Shown here: one piece after another, positions 1-8,547 of the stretch
Position numbering within the stretch: the stretch's first letter is position 1
Layout: every line of letters begins with the position of its first letter
Assembly: GCF_001051995.2 (NCBI RefSeq)
Contig: NZ_CP014646.1
Location: 3,472,001-3,536,000, forward strand
Direction of reading: 5' to 3'
DNA: 64,000 bases
Origin: Thauera humireducens
Lineage (GTDB): Bacteria > Pseudomonadota > Gammaproteobacteria > Burkholderiales > Rhodocyclaceae
Position numbers and translations under genes: made by a program
The notes under the pieces: generated by a model
Databases searched by the model: none
Seen by the model: only the letters and a program-made list of their open reading frames with translations
Told to the model about the DNA's origin: nothing

Positions 1-509
1 CGATTCTCGCCAAGATCACCGGCATCGCAGATCAGACCAACCTGCTCGCGCTAAACGCCGCGATCGAGGCGGCACGGGCGGGCGAAGCCGGCCGCGGTTT
101 TGCCGTCGTTGCCGACGAGGTGCGCAACCTCGCGGCGCTGACGCAGGAGTCGACGCGTGACATCCGCGGCATCATCGAGGAGTTGCGTACCGGCGTGCAG
201 CAAGCCGAAAGCCGCATGCTCCAGAGCAGCGAGACCGCTGCGCGGACCGCCGTCGAGGCCGAAACCGCGAACGACATTCTCGCCCGTGTGCGCGATGCGA
301 TCACCCACATCAGCACGATGAACCTGCGCATTGCCGAGCTCGCCCAGCAGCAGAGCGCGACTGCACGCGAGATCGACCGTAACACCTGCGTGATCCGCGA
401 CATTGGTCGCGAAGTGGCCGAGGGCGCAGAGCGTCAGGTCGGCCACTGCCAGGTCATGGTTGCGCGCGTGCGCGACCAGGACGCGTTGCTGGGTCAATTC
501 AAGGTCTGA
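1..509 (+). CDS. Methyl-accepting chemotaxis protein, C-terminal part (5' end outside window)
   Basis: This is the signalling tail of a chemoreceptor. The reading frame is open from base 3 and the start lies outside the window. The first visible residues ([20 protein letters not shown], then [15 protein letters not shown]) are the highly conserved hairpin tip that contacts CheA and CheW. About 110 residues of predicted coiled coil follow, ending in LGQFKV. No CheR-tethering pentapeptide is seen at the C-terminus. Family is certain; ligand cannot be judged because the sensor part is missing. Confidence 0.93.
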   Translation, partial: ILAKITGIADQTNLLALNAAIEAARAGEAGRGFAVVADEVRNLAALTQESTRDIRGIIEELRTGVQQAESRMLQSSETAARTAVEAETANDILARVRDAITHISTMNLRIAELAQQQSATAREIDRNTCVIRDIGREVAEGAERQVGHCQVMVARVRDQDALLGQFKV

Positions 510-595
510 GCGACCATGGCCCTCGGCGGGCAGGCCATCCGGACGGCGCCCGAAGCCCATGACGCGGGCACTCTTGAATCCACGGAGGTGAAGCG

Positions 596-1348
596 ATGAG
601 CATCGAGACTGCTGCGGCCCTGTTGGGCGTGATCGCGATTGGCACGTACTTCCAGACCGTGACCGGCTTCGGACTCGGGATGATCGTCATCGGTGTCACC
701 AGCGGCTTCGGCCTTGCGCCGATTGCCCTGGTGGCAGCCATCATCAGCCTCGTCACCTTGATGAACAGCGCAGTGGCGCTGCCGGGCAAGCTGCATCACA
801 TCGACTGGCCGGCCGCACGCTATGTGCTGGCAGGCGTGCTGCCTTCGACGGTCGCGGGCGTGCTGCTGCTCGAATACATGAGTGCGACCGCCTCGACGCT
901 GCTGCAGCTGCTCCTCGGACTCACCATCATCTACAGCGGCATCGTGTTCATGCTGCGGCCCGCGCCGCTCACCCAGCGTTCGTCGAACGGCAGCTTCTTC
1001 CTCAGCGGCTTCCTCTCGGGCCTGTTCGGCGGGCTGTTCGGCATGGCGGGGCCGCCGGTCATCTTCCATTTCTACCGTCAGCCCTTCGACCTGGCGACGG
1101 TGCGCAACATGCTGTTGCTGACCTTCGCCTTCACCGCCGGAACGCGGACCATCTTCGCCGGCACCCAGGGGACATTCACCCCCGAGGTCTGGGTGCTGAT
1201 CGGTTTCACCGTGCCGCTGGTGGCCCTGGCCACCCTGGCAGGGCGGCGCTATCCACCCCCGTTCTCGCAGCTCACGATGCGGCGCATCGCCTTCGGTGTG
1301 CTGATCGTGATCGGCGGCGGGCTCGTCTTCAACACCCTGTTCCGCTAG
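596..1348 (+). CDS. TauE/SafE-family membrane permease, candidate sulfite or organosulfonate exporter
   Basis: A 250-residue, almost wholly hydrophobic protein with about seven to eight membrane segments. The paired Gly-rich segments (TGFGLGMIVIG and GLFGGLFGMAGPPVIF) are typical of the TauE/SafE/DUF81 family. Family members near taurine genes have been proposed to export sulfite or sulfonates. The start has a strong ribosome site (GGAGGTG at 584-590). Eight bases separate it from the next gene, so the two are probably co-transcribed. The exporter role is inferred from the sulfonate genes that follow; the substrate is not visible in the sequence. Confidence 0.8.
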   Translation: MSIETAAALLGVIAIGTYFQTVTGFGLGMIVIGVTSGFGLAPIALVAAIISLVTLMNSAVALPGKLHHIDWPAARYVLAGVLPSTVAGVLLLEYMSATASTLLQLLLGLTIIYSGIVFMLRPAPLTQRSSNGSFFLSGFLSGLFGGLFGMAGPPVIFHFYRQPFDLATVRNMLLLTFAFTAGTRTIFAGTQGTFTPEVWVLIGFTVPLVALATLAGRRYPPPFSQLTMRRIAFGVLIVIGGGLVFNTLFR

Positions 1349-1356
1349 CCCTGACG

Positions 1357-2613
1357 ATGACGCCGACCCTGCTTCAAGTCGTCGGCACGGCGCTCTTCGC
1401 GACCGCCGTGCTGCACACCTTCCTGACCAAGCACTTCGAACGCCTCGCCCACCAGACGCCAGCCCATGCGGGGATCTGGCATCTGCTCGGAGAGGTCGAG
1501 GTGGTGTTCGGCTTCTGGGCCTTCGTGCTGCTGGGCTTCATGCTCTTCGCCAGCGGGGCGGGTTCGGCCACCGGGTATCTTGAAGGTCTCAACTACACCG
1601 AACCCGCCTTCGTCTTCGTCATCATGGTGGTCGCCGCCAGCCGGCCGATCCTGCAGCTGTGTGCAGGCGTGTGCCGCGCGCTCGCGCGCTACGTGCCGGT
1701 CGCCGATGGCCTGGCGTTCTATTTCGTGTGCCTTTCGGTCGTGCCCTTGCTCGGCTCCTTCATCACCGAGCCGGCGGCAATGACGCTTGCGGCCTTGATG
1801 CTGCGCGACAACATCTATTCACAACGCATTTCGCACGGGCTCAAGTACGTGACCCTGGGCACGCTGTTCGTGAACGTTTCCATCGGCGGCACGCTGACCC
1901 ATTTCGCCGCGCCTCCGGTGCTCATGGTTGCCGCGCGCTGGGACTGGGACCTGTGGTACATGTTCGGCCATTTCGGCTCGAAGGCTGCGGTCGCCGTGAT
2001 CATCAACGCCGCAGTCGCCGCCTGGCTGTTCAGGCGCGAGCTGCAGGGACTGGGTCTGCGTCCCGAGACCGGACGCTGCACGGTGCCCACCGCGCTGATC
2101 GCGGTCCATGTCGGCTTTCTGGCCGGCATCGTCTATTTCGCCCACCACCCCGAGGTCTTCATCGGCCTGTTCCTGCTGTTCCTCGGCGTGGCCGAAGGCT
2201 ACCGCCATCACCACGACCGGCTGATGCTGCGCGAAGGCTTGCTGGTGGCCTTCTTCCTCGCCGGCCTGGTGACCCTCGGCGCGCAGCAGCAGTGGTGGCT
2301 GCAGGACCTGCTCGCGGGCATGGATGCGGATGTGCTGTTCTACGGCGCAGCGCTGCTGACCGCCATCACCGACAATGCGGCGCTGACCTATCTCGGTTCG
2401 CTGGTCGAGGGCACCGACACCGCCTTCCGGCATGCCCTCGTCGCCGGTGCGGTGACCGGCGGCGGGCTCACGGTCATCGCCAATGCGCCCAATCCGGCAG
2501 GGTTCGCGATTCTGCGCGGGCATTTCGACCAGGAAGCGATCAACCCCCTCGGTCTGCTGGTCACCGCCCTGCCGCCGACGCTGGTCGCGGTGCTGGCGTT
2601 CAGGCTGTTGTGA
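1357..2613 (+). CDS. Putative Na+/H+ antiporter (PF07399-type)
   Basis: A 418-residue polytopic inner-membrane protein with about eleven predicted helices. The N-terminal pattern (ALFATAVLHTFLTKHFERLA) and internal segments such as LTAITDNAALTYLGSLVEG and AGAVTGGGLTVIANAPNPAG resemble the predicted Na+/H+ antiporter family, distantly related to NhaD/ArsB ion transporters. It follows the TauE-like gene by eight bases. Its stop lies 13 bases from the convergent IclR gene. A part in ion balance during anion export is possible but is inference from position only. Confidence 0.75.
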   Translation: MTPTLLQVVGTALFATAVLHTFLTKHFERLAHQTPAHAGIWHLLGEVEVVFGFWAFVLLGFMLFASGAGSATGYLEGLNYTEPAFVFVIMVVAASRPILQLCAGVCRALARYVPVADGLAFYFVCLSVVPLLGSFITEPAAMTLAALMLRDNIYSQRISHGLKYVTLGTLFVNVSIGGTLTHFAAPPVLMVAARWDWDLWYMFGHFGSKAAVAVIINAAVAAWLFRRELQGLGLRPETGRCTVPTALIAVHVGFLAGIVYFAHHPEVFIGLFLLFLGVAEGYRHHHDRLMLREGLLVAFFLAGLVTLGAQQQWWLQDLLAGMDADVLFYGAALLTAITDNAALTYLGSLVEGTDTAFRHALVAGAVTGGGLTVIANAPNPAGFAILRGHFDQEAINPLGLLVTALPPTLVAVLAFRLL

Positions 2614-2626
2614 GCCGCTGCCCGCG

Positions 2627-3478
2627 CTATGCGCCGGGCGTCGGAAACAGAACGGTGCGCATGACCTCCGCGGCGATGCGCATGTTCGACACCTTGGCCA
2701 TCAAGTCGTCGAGCGAGACGCGCGCTGTCGGCGCGTGGCAGGCAATCGCCGCAACCGCCTTGCCGCCTTCACCGAGCACCGGAACCGCGACCGCGATCAT
2801 TCCGCGTACGAATTCCTCGTTATCGATGCCGAGGCCCAGTTTGGCGTTGCGCGCGAGCTCGGCTTCGAGCACCGCCGGGTCTATCAGTGTGCGCGGCGAA
2901 TGGCGCGTCAGGGTGAGGTTGGCCAGCAGTCGGCGGCGTTCCAGCAGGGACATCGAGGCCAGGAAGAGCTTGCCGCTGGCTGTGCAATGCATCGGCACGA
3001 AGGTGCCGGGCTGCAGGTGCATGCGCAGGGGTTCGGTCGTCTCGACGCGCTCGACATAGAGCACCCGGCCTGCGTCGGGAACGGTGAGGTTGCAGGTTTC
3101 CCCGAGCTTGTCGACCAGGTTACGCAGTACCGCCCGGCATTCGCGACGCATGTTCGAGCCGCGCAGGGTGCGCAAGGCGAGCGTCGTGGCGCGCGTTCCC
3201 GCCACGAAGCCGCGCTCGGCCGGCAGGTGCAGCACGTAGCCCTCGACCTCCATCGCGCGCAGCAGGCGCATCACGGTGCTCTTCGGCGCCTGCATCAGGT
3301 GTGCGAGCTGGGCCAGGGTGAGCGGCTGGGGAGACTCTGTCAGGTGTTCCAGGACGGTCAGGGCACGCAGCCGGCGGATGTCGTCGCCAGGGCCGTCGTC
3401 GACGTCCCGCGCGTCCCTTCCTGCGGCCTTTCGATTGGGGGACGGCCGGGAAGAACTGGTTGACGGGGTGTTTTTCAT
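2627..3478 (-). CDS. iseR: IclR-family transcriptional regulator, probable isethionate regulator IseR
   Basis: A 283-residue IclR protein. The N-terminal winged helix covers about residues 36-100 (LTLAQLAHLMQAPKSTVMRL is the recognition region). The effector-binding domain covers about 110-278, with HCTASGKLFLASM and the IDNEEFVRGMIAVAVPV signature. It is transcribed away from the GMC dehydrogenase and MFS transporter genes. IclR plus GMC dehydrogenase plus MFS transporter is the reported terrestrial isethionate cluster (iseR, iseJ, iseU, e.g. Cupriavidus necator). A 27-bp inverted repeat at 3669-3695 in the shared promoter region is its likely operator. The N-terminal 30 residues are low-complexity, so a later start is possible. 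Confidence 0.8.
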   Translation of the reverse strand: MKNTPSTSSSRPSPNRKAAGRDARDVDDGPGDDIRRLRALTVLEHLTESPQPLTLAQLAHLMQAPKSTVMRLLRAMEVEGYVLHLPAERGFVAGTRATTLALRTLRGSNMRRECRAVLRNLVDKLGETCNLTVPDAGRVLYVERVETTEPLRMHLQPGTFVPMHCTASGKLFLASMSLLERRRLLANLTLTRHSPRTLIDPAVLEAELARNAKLGLGIDNEEFVRGMIAVAVPVLGEGGKAVAAIACHAPTARVSLDDLMAKVSNMRIAAEVMRTVLFPTPGA

Positions 3479-3630
3479 GTTTCGCCTGTCTGCATGTTAG
3501 GGGCGTGGGGTCTGCATGGATCGCGCCGACGCCCTGGCTGCGGCGTCGGCGCGCCGTCTCTCGTTGCGCACGTTCTGGTCCACTTTTCCGCGCTTACGTT
3601 GCACTTCGGGCGTGCGCTGCGGTTTTTTCT

Positions 3631-3660
3631 TTGCTTCCTTTATGAGCGGATCAATATTAA
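3631..3660 (+). promoter_or_regulatory. Candidate sigma-70 promoter of iseJ
   Basis: TTGCTT at 3631-3636 and TATTAA at 3655-3660, spaced by 18 bp, resemble a sigma-70 promoter. The predicted start point near 3667 would place the inverted repeat at 3669-3695 immediately downstream, where a bound IclR protein would block transcription. This is a motif match only. Confidence 0.4.
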
Positions 3661-3668
3661 CGATACGA

Positions 3669-3695
3669 GGTTTTGAAACGCAACATTTCAAAACC
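3669..3695. promoter_or_regulatory. 27-bp inverted repeat, candidate IseR operator
   Basis: Arms GGTTTTGAAA (3669-3678) and TTTCAAAACC (3686-3695) are perfect 10-bp reverse complements around a 7-bp spacer. The site lies between the divergent IclR gene and the GMC dehydrogenase gene, 43 bp before the dehydrogenase start codon. IclR proteins bind such palindromes. Assignment to IseR is inference from position. Confidence 0.7.
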
Positions 3696-3738
3696 GACGG
3701 TCGTACTGATCTGCAATATCACGAGGAGGCCTTTCCTG

Positions 3739-5334
3739 ATGTCCATCGAAGTCGATTACATCGTCGTCGGCGCCGGCTCCGCTGGTTGCGTGCTGGCGAA
3801 TCGGCTCAGTGCCGACGGACGTAACCAGGTGCTGCTGCTCGAGGCCGGCGGCCGCGACACGAATCCCTGGATCCACGTACCGGTCGGCTATTTCAAGACC
3901 ATGCATAACCCGAAGCTCGACTGGTGTTACCGGACCGAGCCCGACGAGAAGGTTGCGGGTCGCCAGATTCAGTGGCCGCGTGGCAAGGTTCTGGGAGGGT
4001 CCAGCTCGCTCAACGGCCTGCTCTATGTGCGTGGCCAACGTGAGGACTACGACCGCTGGGTGGAGTTGGGCAACGAGGGCTGGAGCTTCGACGAGGTCCT
4101 GCCCTACTTCAAGAAGTCCGAGGACCAGGAGCGTGGTGCGAGCCAATACCACGGTGTGGGCGGACCGCTGAAGGTTTCAGATCTACGCCTGCGCCGACCG
4201 ATTGCCGATCATTTCATCAAGGCGGCCCAGGAGATCGGCATCCCCTACAACGAGGATTACAACGGCGAGCGCCAGGAGGGCGTCGGCTACTTCCAGCAGA
4301 CGGCCTACAAGGGTTTTCGTTGGAGCACTGCGAAGGGATTCCTGCGGCCGGCGATGAAGCGCCCGAACCTGCGTGTCGAGACCGGTGCGCAGACCCTGCG
4401 CGTCGTCATCGAGGGCAAGCGCGCCGTCGGCGTCGAGTATCTGCAGGGCGGTGTGCGGCGCATTGCACGGGCGCGCAATGAGGTCGTGCTGTCGGCCGGC
4501 GCGATCGGCTCGCCGCAGATCCTGCAATTGTCGGGGGTCGGGCCCGCCGATGTGCTGCAGCGCGCTGGTGTCCCCGTCGTGCATGCGCTGCCCGGCGTCG
4601 GTCGCAACCTGCAGGATCATCTGCAGGTCCGGCTAGTGTTCAAGACCCGCGAGCGGACCCTCAACGACGAGGTCAACAGTCCCTTGCGCAAGCTGTGGAT
4701 CGGTCTGCAGTACATGTTCTCGCGCACCGGCCCGCTCACCTTGGCCGCGAGCCAGGTCGCGATCTTCACGCGTTCGTCGCCGGACGTGGCGCGGCCGGAT
4801 ATCCAGTTCCACATGCAGCCGCTATCGGCCGACAAGCCGGGCGAGGGCGCCCATCCGTTCTCGGCCTTCACCGCCTCGGTGTGCCAGCTCCGTCCGTGGA
4901 GTCGAGGTCACATCGAGATCCGTTCGCCGGATCCGCTCAGTTATCCGGCAATACATGCCAACTACCTCGGCGACGAGCGGGACCATCCGGTTGTCATTGG
5001 CGGCGTCAAGGTCGCGCGCCGCATTGCCCAGGCCGATGCGCTCCGGCCCCACATCATCTCGGAGTTCGTTCCAGGCGCCCAATTCGCGAGCGATTCCGAG
5101 CTGCTCGAGGCCGCTCGTCGTCACAGCCAGTCGATTTACCACCCCGCTGGAACCTGCAAGATGGGGCGCGACGAGCTGGCGGTCGTCGATGCGCGGCTCA
5201 GGGTCCGCGGCCTGGCAGGCCTCCGGGTTGCCGACGCTTCGATCATGCCCGAGCTGGTCTCGGGGAACACCAACGCGCCAACCATCATGATCGGTGAAAA
5301 GGCCGCCGACATGATCCTCGCGGATGCCGCGTAA
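3739..5334 (+). CDS. iseJ: GMC-family FAD oxidoreductase, probable isethionate dehydrogenase IseJ
   Basis: Predicted to oxidise an alcohol to an aldehyde; for IseJ this is isethionate to sulfoacetaldehyde, passing electrons to the respiratory chain. The 531-residue product starts with the FAD dinucleotide fold (DYIVVGAGSAGCVLANRLS), carries the GMC signature KVLGGSSSLNGLLYVRGQ near residue 85, and ends with the catalytic pair region: His in SIYHPAGTCKMG and Asn in SGNTNAPTIMIGEKAA. The start at 3739 has GAGGAGG at 3723-3729; an in-frame upstream ATG at 3673 overlaps the operator and has no good ribosome site. Choline dehydrogenases look alike, so the substrate call rests on iseR and iseU beside it and xsc nearby. 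Confidence 0.78.
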   Translation: MSIEVDYIVVGAGSAGCVLANRLSADGRNQVLLLEAGGRDTNPWIHVPVGYFKTMHNPKLDWCYRTEPDEKVAGRQIQWPRGKVLGGSSSLNGLLYVRGQREDYDRWVELGNEGWSFDEVLPYFKKSEDQERGASQYHGVGGPLKVSDLRLRRPIADHFIKAAQEIGIPYNEDYNGERQEGVGYFQQTAYKGFRWSTAKGFLRPAMKRPNLRVETGAQTLRVVIEGKRAVGVEYLQGGVRRIARARNEVVLSAGAIGSPQILQLSGVGPADVLQRAGVPVVHALPGVGRNLQDHLQVRLVFKTRERTLNDEVNSPLRKLWIGLQYMFSRTGPLTLAASQVAIFTRSSPDVARPDIQFHMQPLSADKPGEGAHPFSAFTASVCQLRPWSRGHIEIRSPDPLSYPAIHANYLGDERDHPVVIGGVKVARRIAQADALRPHIISEFVPGAQFASDSELLEAARRHSQSIYHPAGTCKMGRDELAVVDARLRVRGLAGLRVADASIMPELVSGNTNAPTIMIGEKAADMILADAA

Positions 5335-5413
5335 TCCCGTGGGCCCTGCCTCCCAGGCCGGACTCCCCCGGTAGTTGAAGAGCCTTGCCAACCATAATTA
5401 TTAGGAGACATCG

Positions 5414-6745
5414 ATGGATCAATCGACGAAGAAGGATGCGAAGGAGGTCAGGCGGGTCGTAAGCGCCAGTCTGATCGGCGCGACGATCGAGTGGTACGAC
5501 TTTTTCCTCTACGGCGTCGTCGCCGGAATCGTCTTCAACAAGCTCTACTTCCCGACCGGCGATCCGCTCGTGTCGACGATGCTGGCGTACGGGACGTTCG
5601 CGGTCGGCTTCATAAGCCGCCCGCTCGGTGGCGTCATCTTCGGTCATTTTGGCGACAAGGTCGGGCGCAAGAGCATGCTGGTGCTGACCTTGATGATCAT
5701 GGGGGTCGCGACGGTGTTGATCGGCCTGGTCCCAACCTACGACCAGATCGGCCTCTGGGCGCCGGTGCTGCTGCTCATCCTGCGTATCGCCCAGGGCATT
5801 GGTCTCGGTGGCGAGTGGGGCGGGGCGGTGCTGATGGCCTTCGAGTATGCACCGAAGAACAAGCGCGGCTTCTACGCGAGCATTCCCCAAATCGGACTTG
5901 CCTTGGGGCTGTGCATGGCCTCGGGTGTGGTAGCGCTGCTGTCCTCGCTCCTATCCGACGAGCAGTTCCTGGCCTGGGGATGGCGGATCGCCTTCCTGCT
6001 GTCCTTCCTGCTGGTCGCGGTCGGAATGTACATCCGCCTCAATGTGATGGAGACGCCGGAGTTCGCCAAGGTCAAGGCGACGGGTCAGGAGATCAAGCTG
6101 CCGATCAAGGAAGTCATCACCAAGTATCCGCGCAACGTACTCGCCGGCATGGGGGCCCGCTACATCGACGGCGTGTTCTTCAACATCTTCGGGGTGTTCT
6201 CGATCGCCTACCTGACCCAGACGCTCGAACTCTCACGTACCGATGCGCTGCTCGGGGTGATGGCCGCGGCGCTGGTGATGGTGGTCACGATCCCGCTGTT
6301 CGGGGGCCTGTCGGACCGCATCGGCAGGACGCGCATCTACTTCTGGGGGTCGCTGCTGACCGGGCTGTCGGCGTTCGCCGGGTTCTGGTTCATGAAGCAC
6401 AGCGACGGCAGCCTGCTGGTGGTGTGGCTGTCGATCATCATCCCGTTCGGCGTGTTCTATGCGTCGGTCTACGGCCCGGAAGCCGCCCTGTTCTCGGAAC
6501 TGTTCGACGCCCGTGTGCGCTATTCGGGGATCTCCTTCGTCTATCAGTTCTCCGGCATCTTCGCCAGCGGCATCACGCCGATCATCGCGACGTACCTGCT
6601 GCAGCGCGGTGGCGGAGAGCCCTGGCTGATCTGCGCGTACGTTCTCTTTGCCGGCATCGTCAGTGCGCTCTCCGCACTGTGGATCGGTCGCGACAAGAGC
6701 CGTAATCTCGCGAACGCGGTCGTGAGGGAACGGACGGCGATCTGA
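5414..6745 (+). CDS. iseU: MFS transporter of the metabolite:H+ symporter type, probable isethionate importer IseU
   Basis: A 443-residue twelve-helix carrier of the MHS subfamily. Helix 1 has SLIGATIEWYDFFLYG, loop 2-3 has GDKVGRKSMLVL, and helix 4-5 has GLGGEWGGAVLMAFEYAP, all hallmarks of this group (ShiA, ProP, KgtP). It follows the GMC dehydrogenase by 79 bases with a clear ribosome site (TAGGAGAC). It ends just before a strong terminator at 6763-6804, so iseJ-iseU looks like a two-gene operon. Terrestrial isethionate clusters use an MFS importer called IseU; the substrate assignment here follows from gene order. Confidence 0.78.
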   Translation: MDQSTKKDAKEVRRVVSASLIGATIEWYDFFLYGVVAGIVFNKLYFPTGDPLVSTMLAYGTFAVGFISRPLGGVIFGHFGDKVGRKSMLVLTLMIMGVATVLIGLVPTYDQIGLWAPVLLLILRIAQGIGLGGEWGGAVLMAFEYAPKNKRGFYASIPQIGLALGLCMASGVVALLSSLLSDEQFLAWGWRIAFLLSFLLVAVGMYIRLNVMETPEFAKVKATGQEIKLPIKEVITKYPRNVLAGMGARYIDGVFFNIFGVFSIAYLTQTLELSRTDALLGVMAAALVMVVTIPLFGGLSDRIGRTRIYFWGSLLTGLSAFAGFWFMKHSDGSLLVVWLSIIIPFGVFYASVYGPEAALFSELFDARVRYSGISFVYQFSGIFASGITPIIATYLLQRGGGEPWLICAYVLFAGIVSALSALWIGRDKSRNLANAVVRERTAI

Positions 6746-6762
6746 GCAAAGCCTTAGCAGCG

Positions 6763-6804
6763 CTCGGGGCCTGGGGATGTCTGACCCAGGCCCCGAGTTC
6801 TTTT
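6763..6804 (+). terminator. Rho-independent terminator after iseU
   Basis: A perfect 13-bp stem (6763-6775 with 6785-6797) closes a 9-base loop and is followed by TTCTTTT. It lies 18 bases past the iseU stop codon and closes the iseJ-iseU transcript. Confidence 0.9.
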
Positions 6805-6958
6805 GGCTGGCTTATAACAATTGGTTTTATGGATAGGGGTGATTGAGAACTCGCCTCGTCTTATTCTCTCGGCTCATGGTGGTGAGCAGGGAGGCGCTCC
6901 CGGGCCGTTCGGGGCTGTCCTCTCTGTCAGCATGCTGTCTTTACGAGAGGAGTCGACC

Positions 6959-7342
6959 ATGCTCGAGTTGCTGACGGGTTTCGTGGCGCTGGCCGCCTTT
7001 CTGGCGATCTCATATTTCCGGGGACGGAGCAAGAAGGAGAGCGCGCTCGCGACGGCGCTGTCGTCGCCGAGCGAGGTCGCGCGCCTCTACCTGCGGCATT
7101 CGCCCGAGATGAATGCCCACTGGCTTCACGTGCAGTTCCGCAATGGCCGCAAGCGTGTGATTGCAGCCCCCTGGGAGCTCGACGACATCCTGGCCCGGCT
7201 CGAAGCGAAGGGTCTCCGACTCGACGAGGCAGATCGAAACCTGCTGGCCACGGTCGAGTCCCCCGAGGCGTCCGCGCGCAGGCCGGGCGAAACCCGCCGC
7301 CACACTGCGGCGCCGGGAACACCGTTGCGTGCAGGCGCCTGA
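6959..7342 (+). CDS. Hypothetical protein with N-terminal membrane anchor
   Basis: I do not recognise this 127-residue protein. Residues 4-20 (LLTGFVALAAFLAISYF) form one membrane helix. A basic stretch and a small soluble domain (about residues 30-95) follow, with WLHVQFRNGRKRVIAAPWEL and LDDILARLEAKGL. The C-terminus is Arg/Pro-rich. The start at 6959 has GAGAGGAG eight bases upstream; a longer in-frame version from 6821 lacks one. It stands alone after a terminator and faces the Lin0512 genes with a 16-base gap. Confidence 0.65.
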   Translation: MLELLTGFVALAAFLAISYFRGRSKKESALATALSSPSEVARLYLRHSPEMNAHWLHVQFRNGRKRVIAAPWELDDILARLEAKGLRLDEADRNLLATVESPEASARRPGETRRHTAAPGTPLRAGA

Positions 7343-7358
7343 GCCGCGACAGCGGTCC

Positions 7359-7736
7359 TCAGGCCTGCGTTGACGCGCTCAACCGCCAGGCCCCCGGTTC
7401 GATCGGCAGCAGCGCCGCCACCGCCGCGGTGGCGATCACATGCGTGGTCTCCTGCACCGGGTCGTGCACGTCCAGCCCGCCGAACACCACGGTCACCTCG
7501 GCACGCCCGCGCGGCAGCGTGGCGGCGACCACCGCGGCATCGACCTTGTCCGGCTGCTGCACGCCGATCGTGACCTGGACGCGCATGTCCAGGTGGTCAT
7601 AGCCGAGCGACTTGAACAGTACGATGGAGGAATGGTGCAGGGCATCCTGCACTGCACGGCAGGCGGCCTTGGTGTAGTCGCCGCCATAGAGGTCGTTGCC
7701 GGTTCCCATCTCGAGGATGATGCGTTTCTCAGCCAT
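7359..7736 (-). CDS. Lin0512-family protein, copy 2
   Basis: A 125-residue protein of the uncharacterised Lin0512 family (PF09585). It starts EKRIILEMGTGNDLYGGDYTKAA and contains VTIGVQQPDKVDAAVVAATLPRG, the same layout as its upstream neighbour, so the two arose by duplication and may form a heteromer. Its start overlaps the neighbour's stop by eight bases, showing translational coupling. It is the last gene of a minus-strand operon with CobS-like and CobT-like genes and a cupin, divergent from xsc. No catalytic function is known. Confidence 0.8.
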   Translation of the reverse strand: MAEKRIILEMGTGNDLYGGDYTKAACRAVQDALHHSSIVLFKSLGYDHLDMRVQVTIGVQQPDKVDAAVVAATLPRGRAEVTVVFGGLDVHDPVQETTHVIATAAVAALLPIEPGAWRLSASTQA

Positions 7737-8082
7737 GATTGCGCTCCATGTCGAAGGACACCACTAGGGCGGCGTTGGCGATCACGGTGAGGCCGGTGCC
7801 GTCGGGCTTGGTGACGTCCAGGCCGCCGGGGACGACGCGGATCGTCGGTTGGCCATAGGGAAAGATGGCGAGCAAGGCGGCGGTGTCCACCGCCTCCGGC
7901 TTCTGCACGCCGATCTCCACGTCGATCAGCATCGCCTCGCGCGGGAAGTCGAACGCGGTCGCCACGTTGAGCGAGTTGTGCCACAGCGCGTCGCGGATCG
8001 CGCGCGCCGCAGCCTGGGTGTAGTCCTGGCTGCGGATCGAAGTCCCCATGCCGAACTGCGTGACCATGCGGGTCTTGGCCAT
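7729..8082 (-). CDS. Lin0512-family protein, copy 1
   Basis: A 117-residue Lin0512-family protein. It shares with copy 2 the pattern MGTGxxxxxxDYTxAAxRAxxDALxHxSL, an (I/V)GVQxPxxVDxAA core, and a VxxGGLDV segment. It has no signal peptide or membrane segment, so it should be cytoplasmic. It lies 33 bases after the cupin gene. Two diverged paralogues kept side by side suggest a heterodimer. Function unknown; linkage to CobST-like genes and xsc is the main clue. Confidence 0.8.
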   Translation of the reverse strand: MAKTRMVTQFGMGTSIRSQDYTQAAARAIRDALWHNSLNVATAFDFPREAMLIDVEIGVQKPEAVDTAALLAIFPYGQPTIRVVPGGLDVTKPDGTGLTVIANAALVVSFDMERNHG

Positions 8083-8115
8083 TGTCGGTGCTCCTTTGTC
8101 GAGTGTTCGGCGCCT

Positions 8116-8484
8116 TCAGTCGTGCCCGTAGCGCCGGATGGCGAAGTGCTTGGTGGTGTTCTCGATCACCTCCCAGTAACCGCGGAAACCGTCCGGGATC
8201 AGGAATGCATCTCCCGTGCGGAAGGTTTGCGCGCTGCCGTCTGCCGCGATCAGGCGGACATGGCCGCTGACGATGTAGCAGAACTCGTCGCGGTCGGTGA
8301 ATGCGTGCCACCGGCCCGGGGTGCTGGTCCAGGTGCCGGCGATGAAGTCGCCGGCCGGGTTCTCGAAGTAGGTGGTGCTGTGGTGCAGGGGGTCGCCTTC
8401 GACGACGCGTCCGGGTAGATCGGCGAGCCGGCGGCTTTCGCGCTGTCCGTCGTCCTGGTTGAAGTCGATGACCTTGATCGTCAT
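8116..8484 (-). CDS. Cupin-domain protein
   Basis: A 122-residue single-cupin protein of the DUF861/(S)-ureidoglycine aminohydrolase-like group. The second half has the cupin core (FCYIVSGHVRLIAADGSAQTFRTGDAFLIPDG). Metal-ligand positions are incomplete: Glu in DRDEFCYIVSGH is present, but a second His cluster is weak. It is cytoplasmic by composition. It sits between the CobT-like gene and the Lin0512 genes in one operon; a small-molecule binding or regulatory role there is inference. Confidence 0.75.
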   Translation of the reverse strand: MTIKVIDFNQDDGQRESRRLADLPGRVVEGDPLHHSTTYFENPAGDFIAGTWTSTPGRWHAFTDRDEFCYIVSGHVRLIAADGSAQTFRTGDAFLIPDGFRGYWEVIENTTKHFAIRRYGHD

Positions 8485-8547
8485 TTTCGTGTGGCCTCCT
8501 TGGTCGATGCCGTGCAGCGTTCGGGACTTTCCTTCTCGGCGCGCGCT

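Noticed and set aside
3673..3738. Upstream ATG extending the GMC dehydrogenase by 22 residues
   Set aside because: The extension crosses the inverted repeat, has no family similarity, and the downstream ATG has a strong ribosome site.
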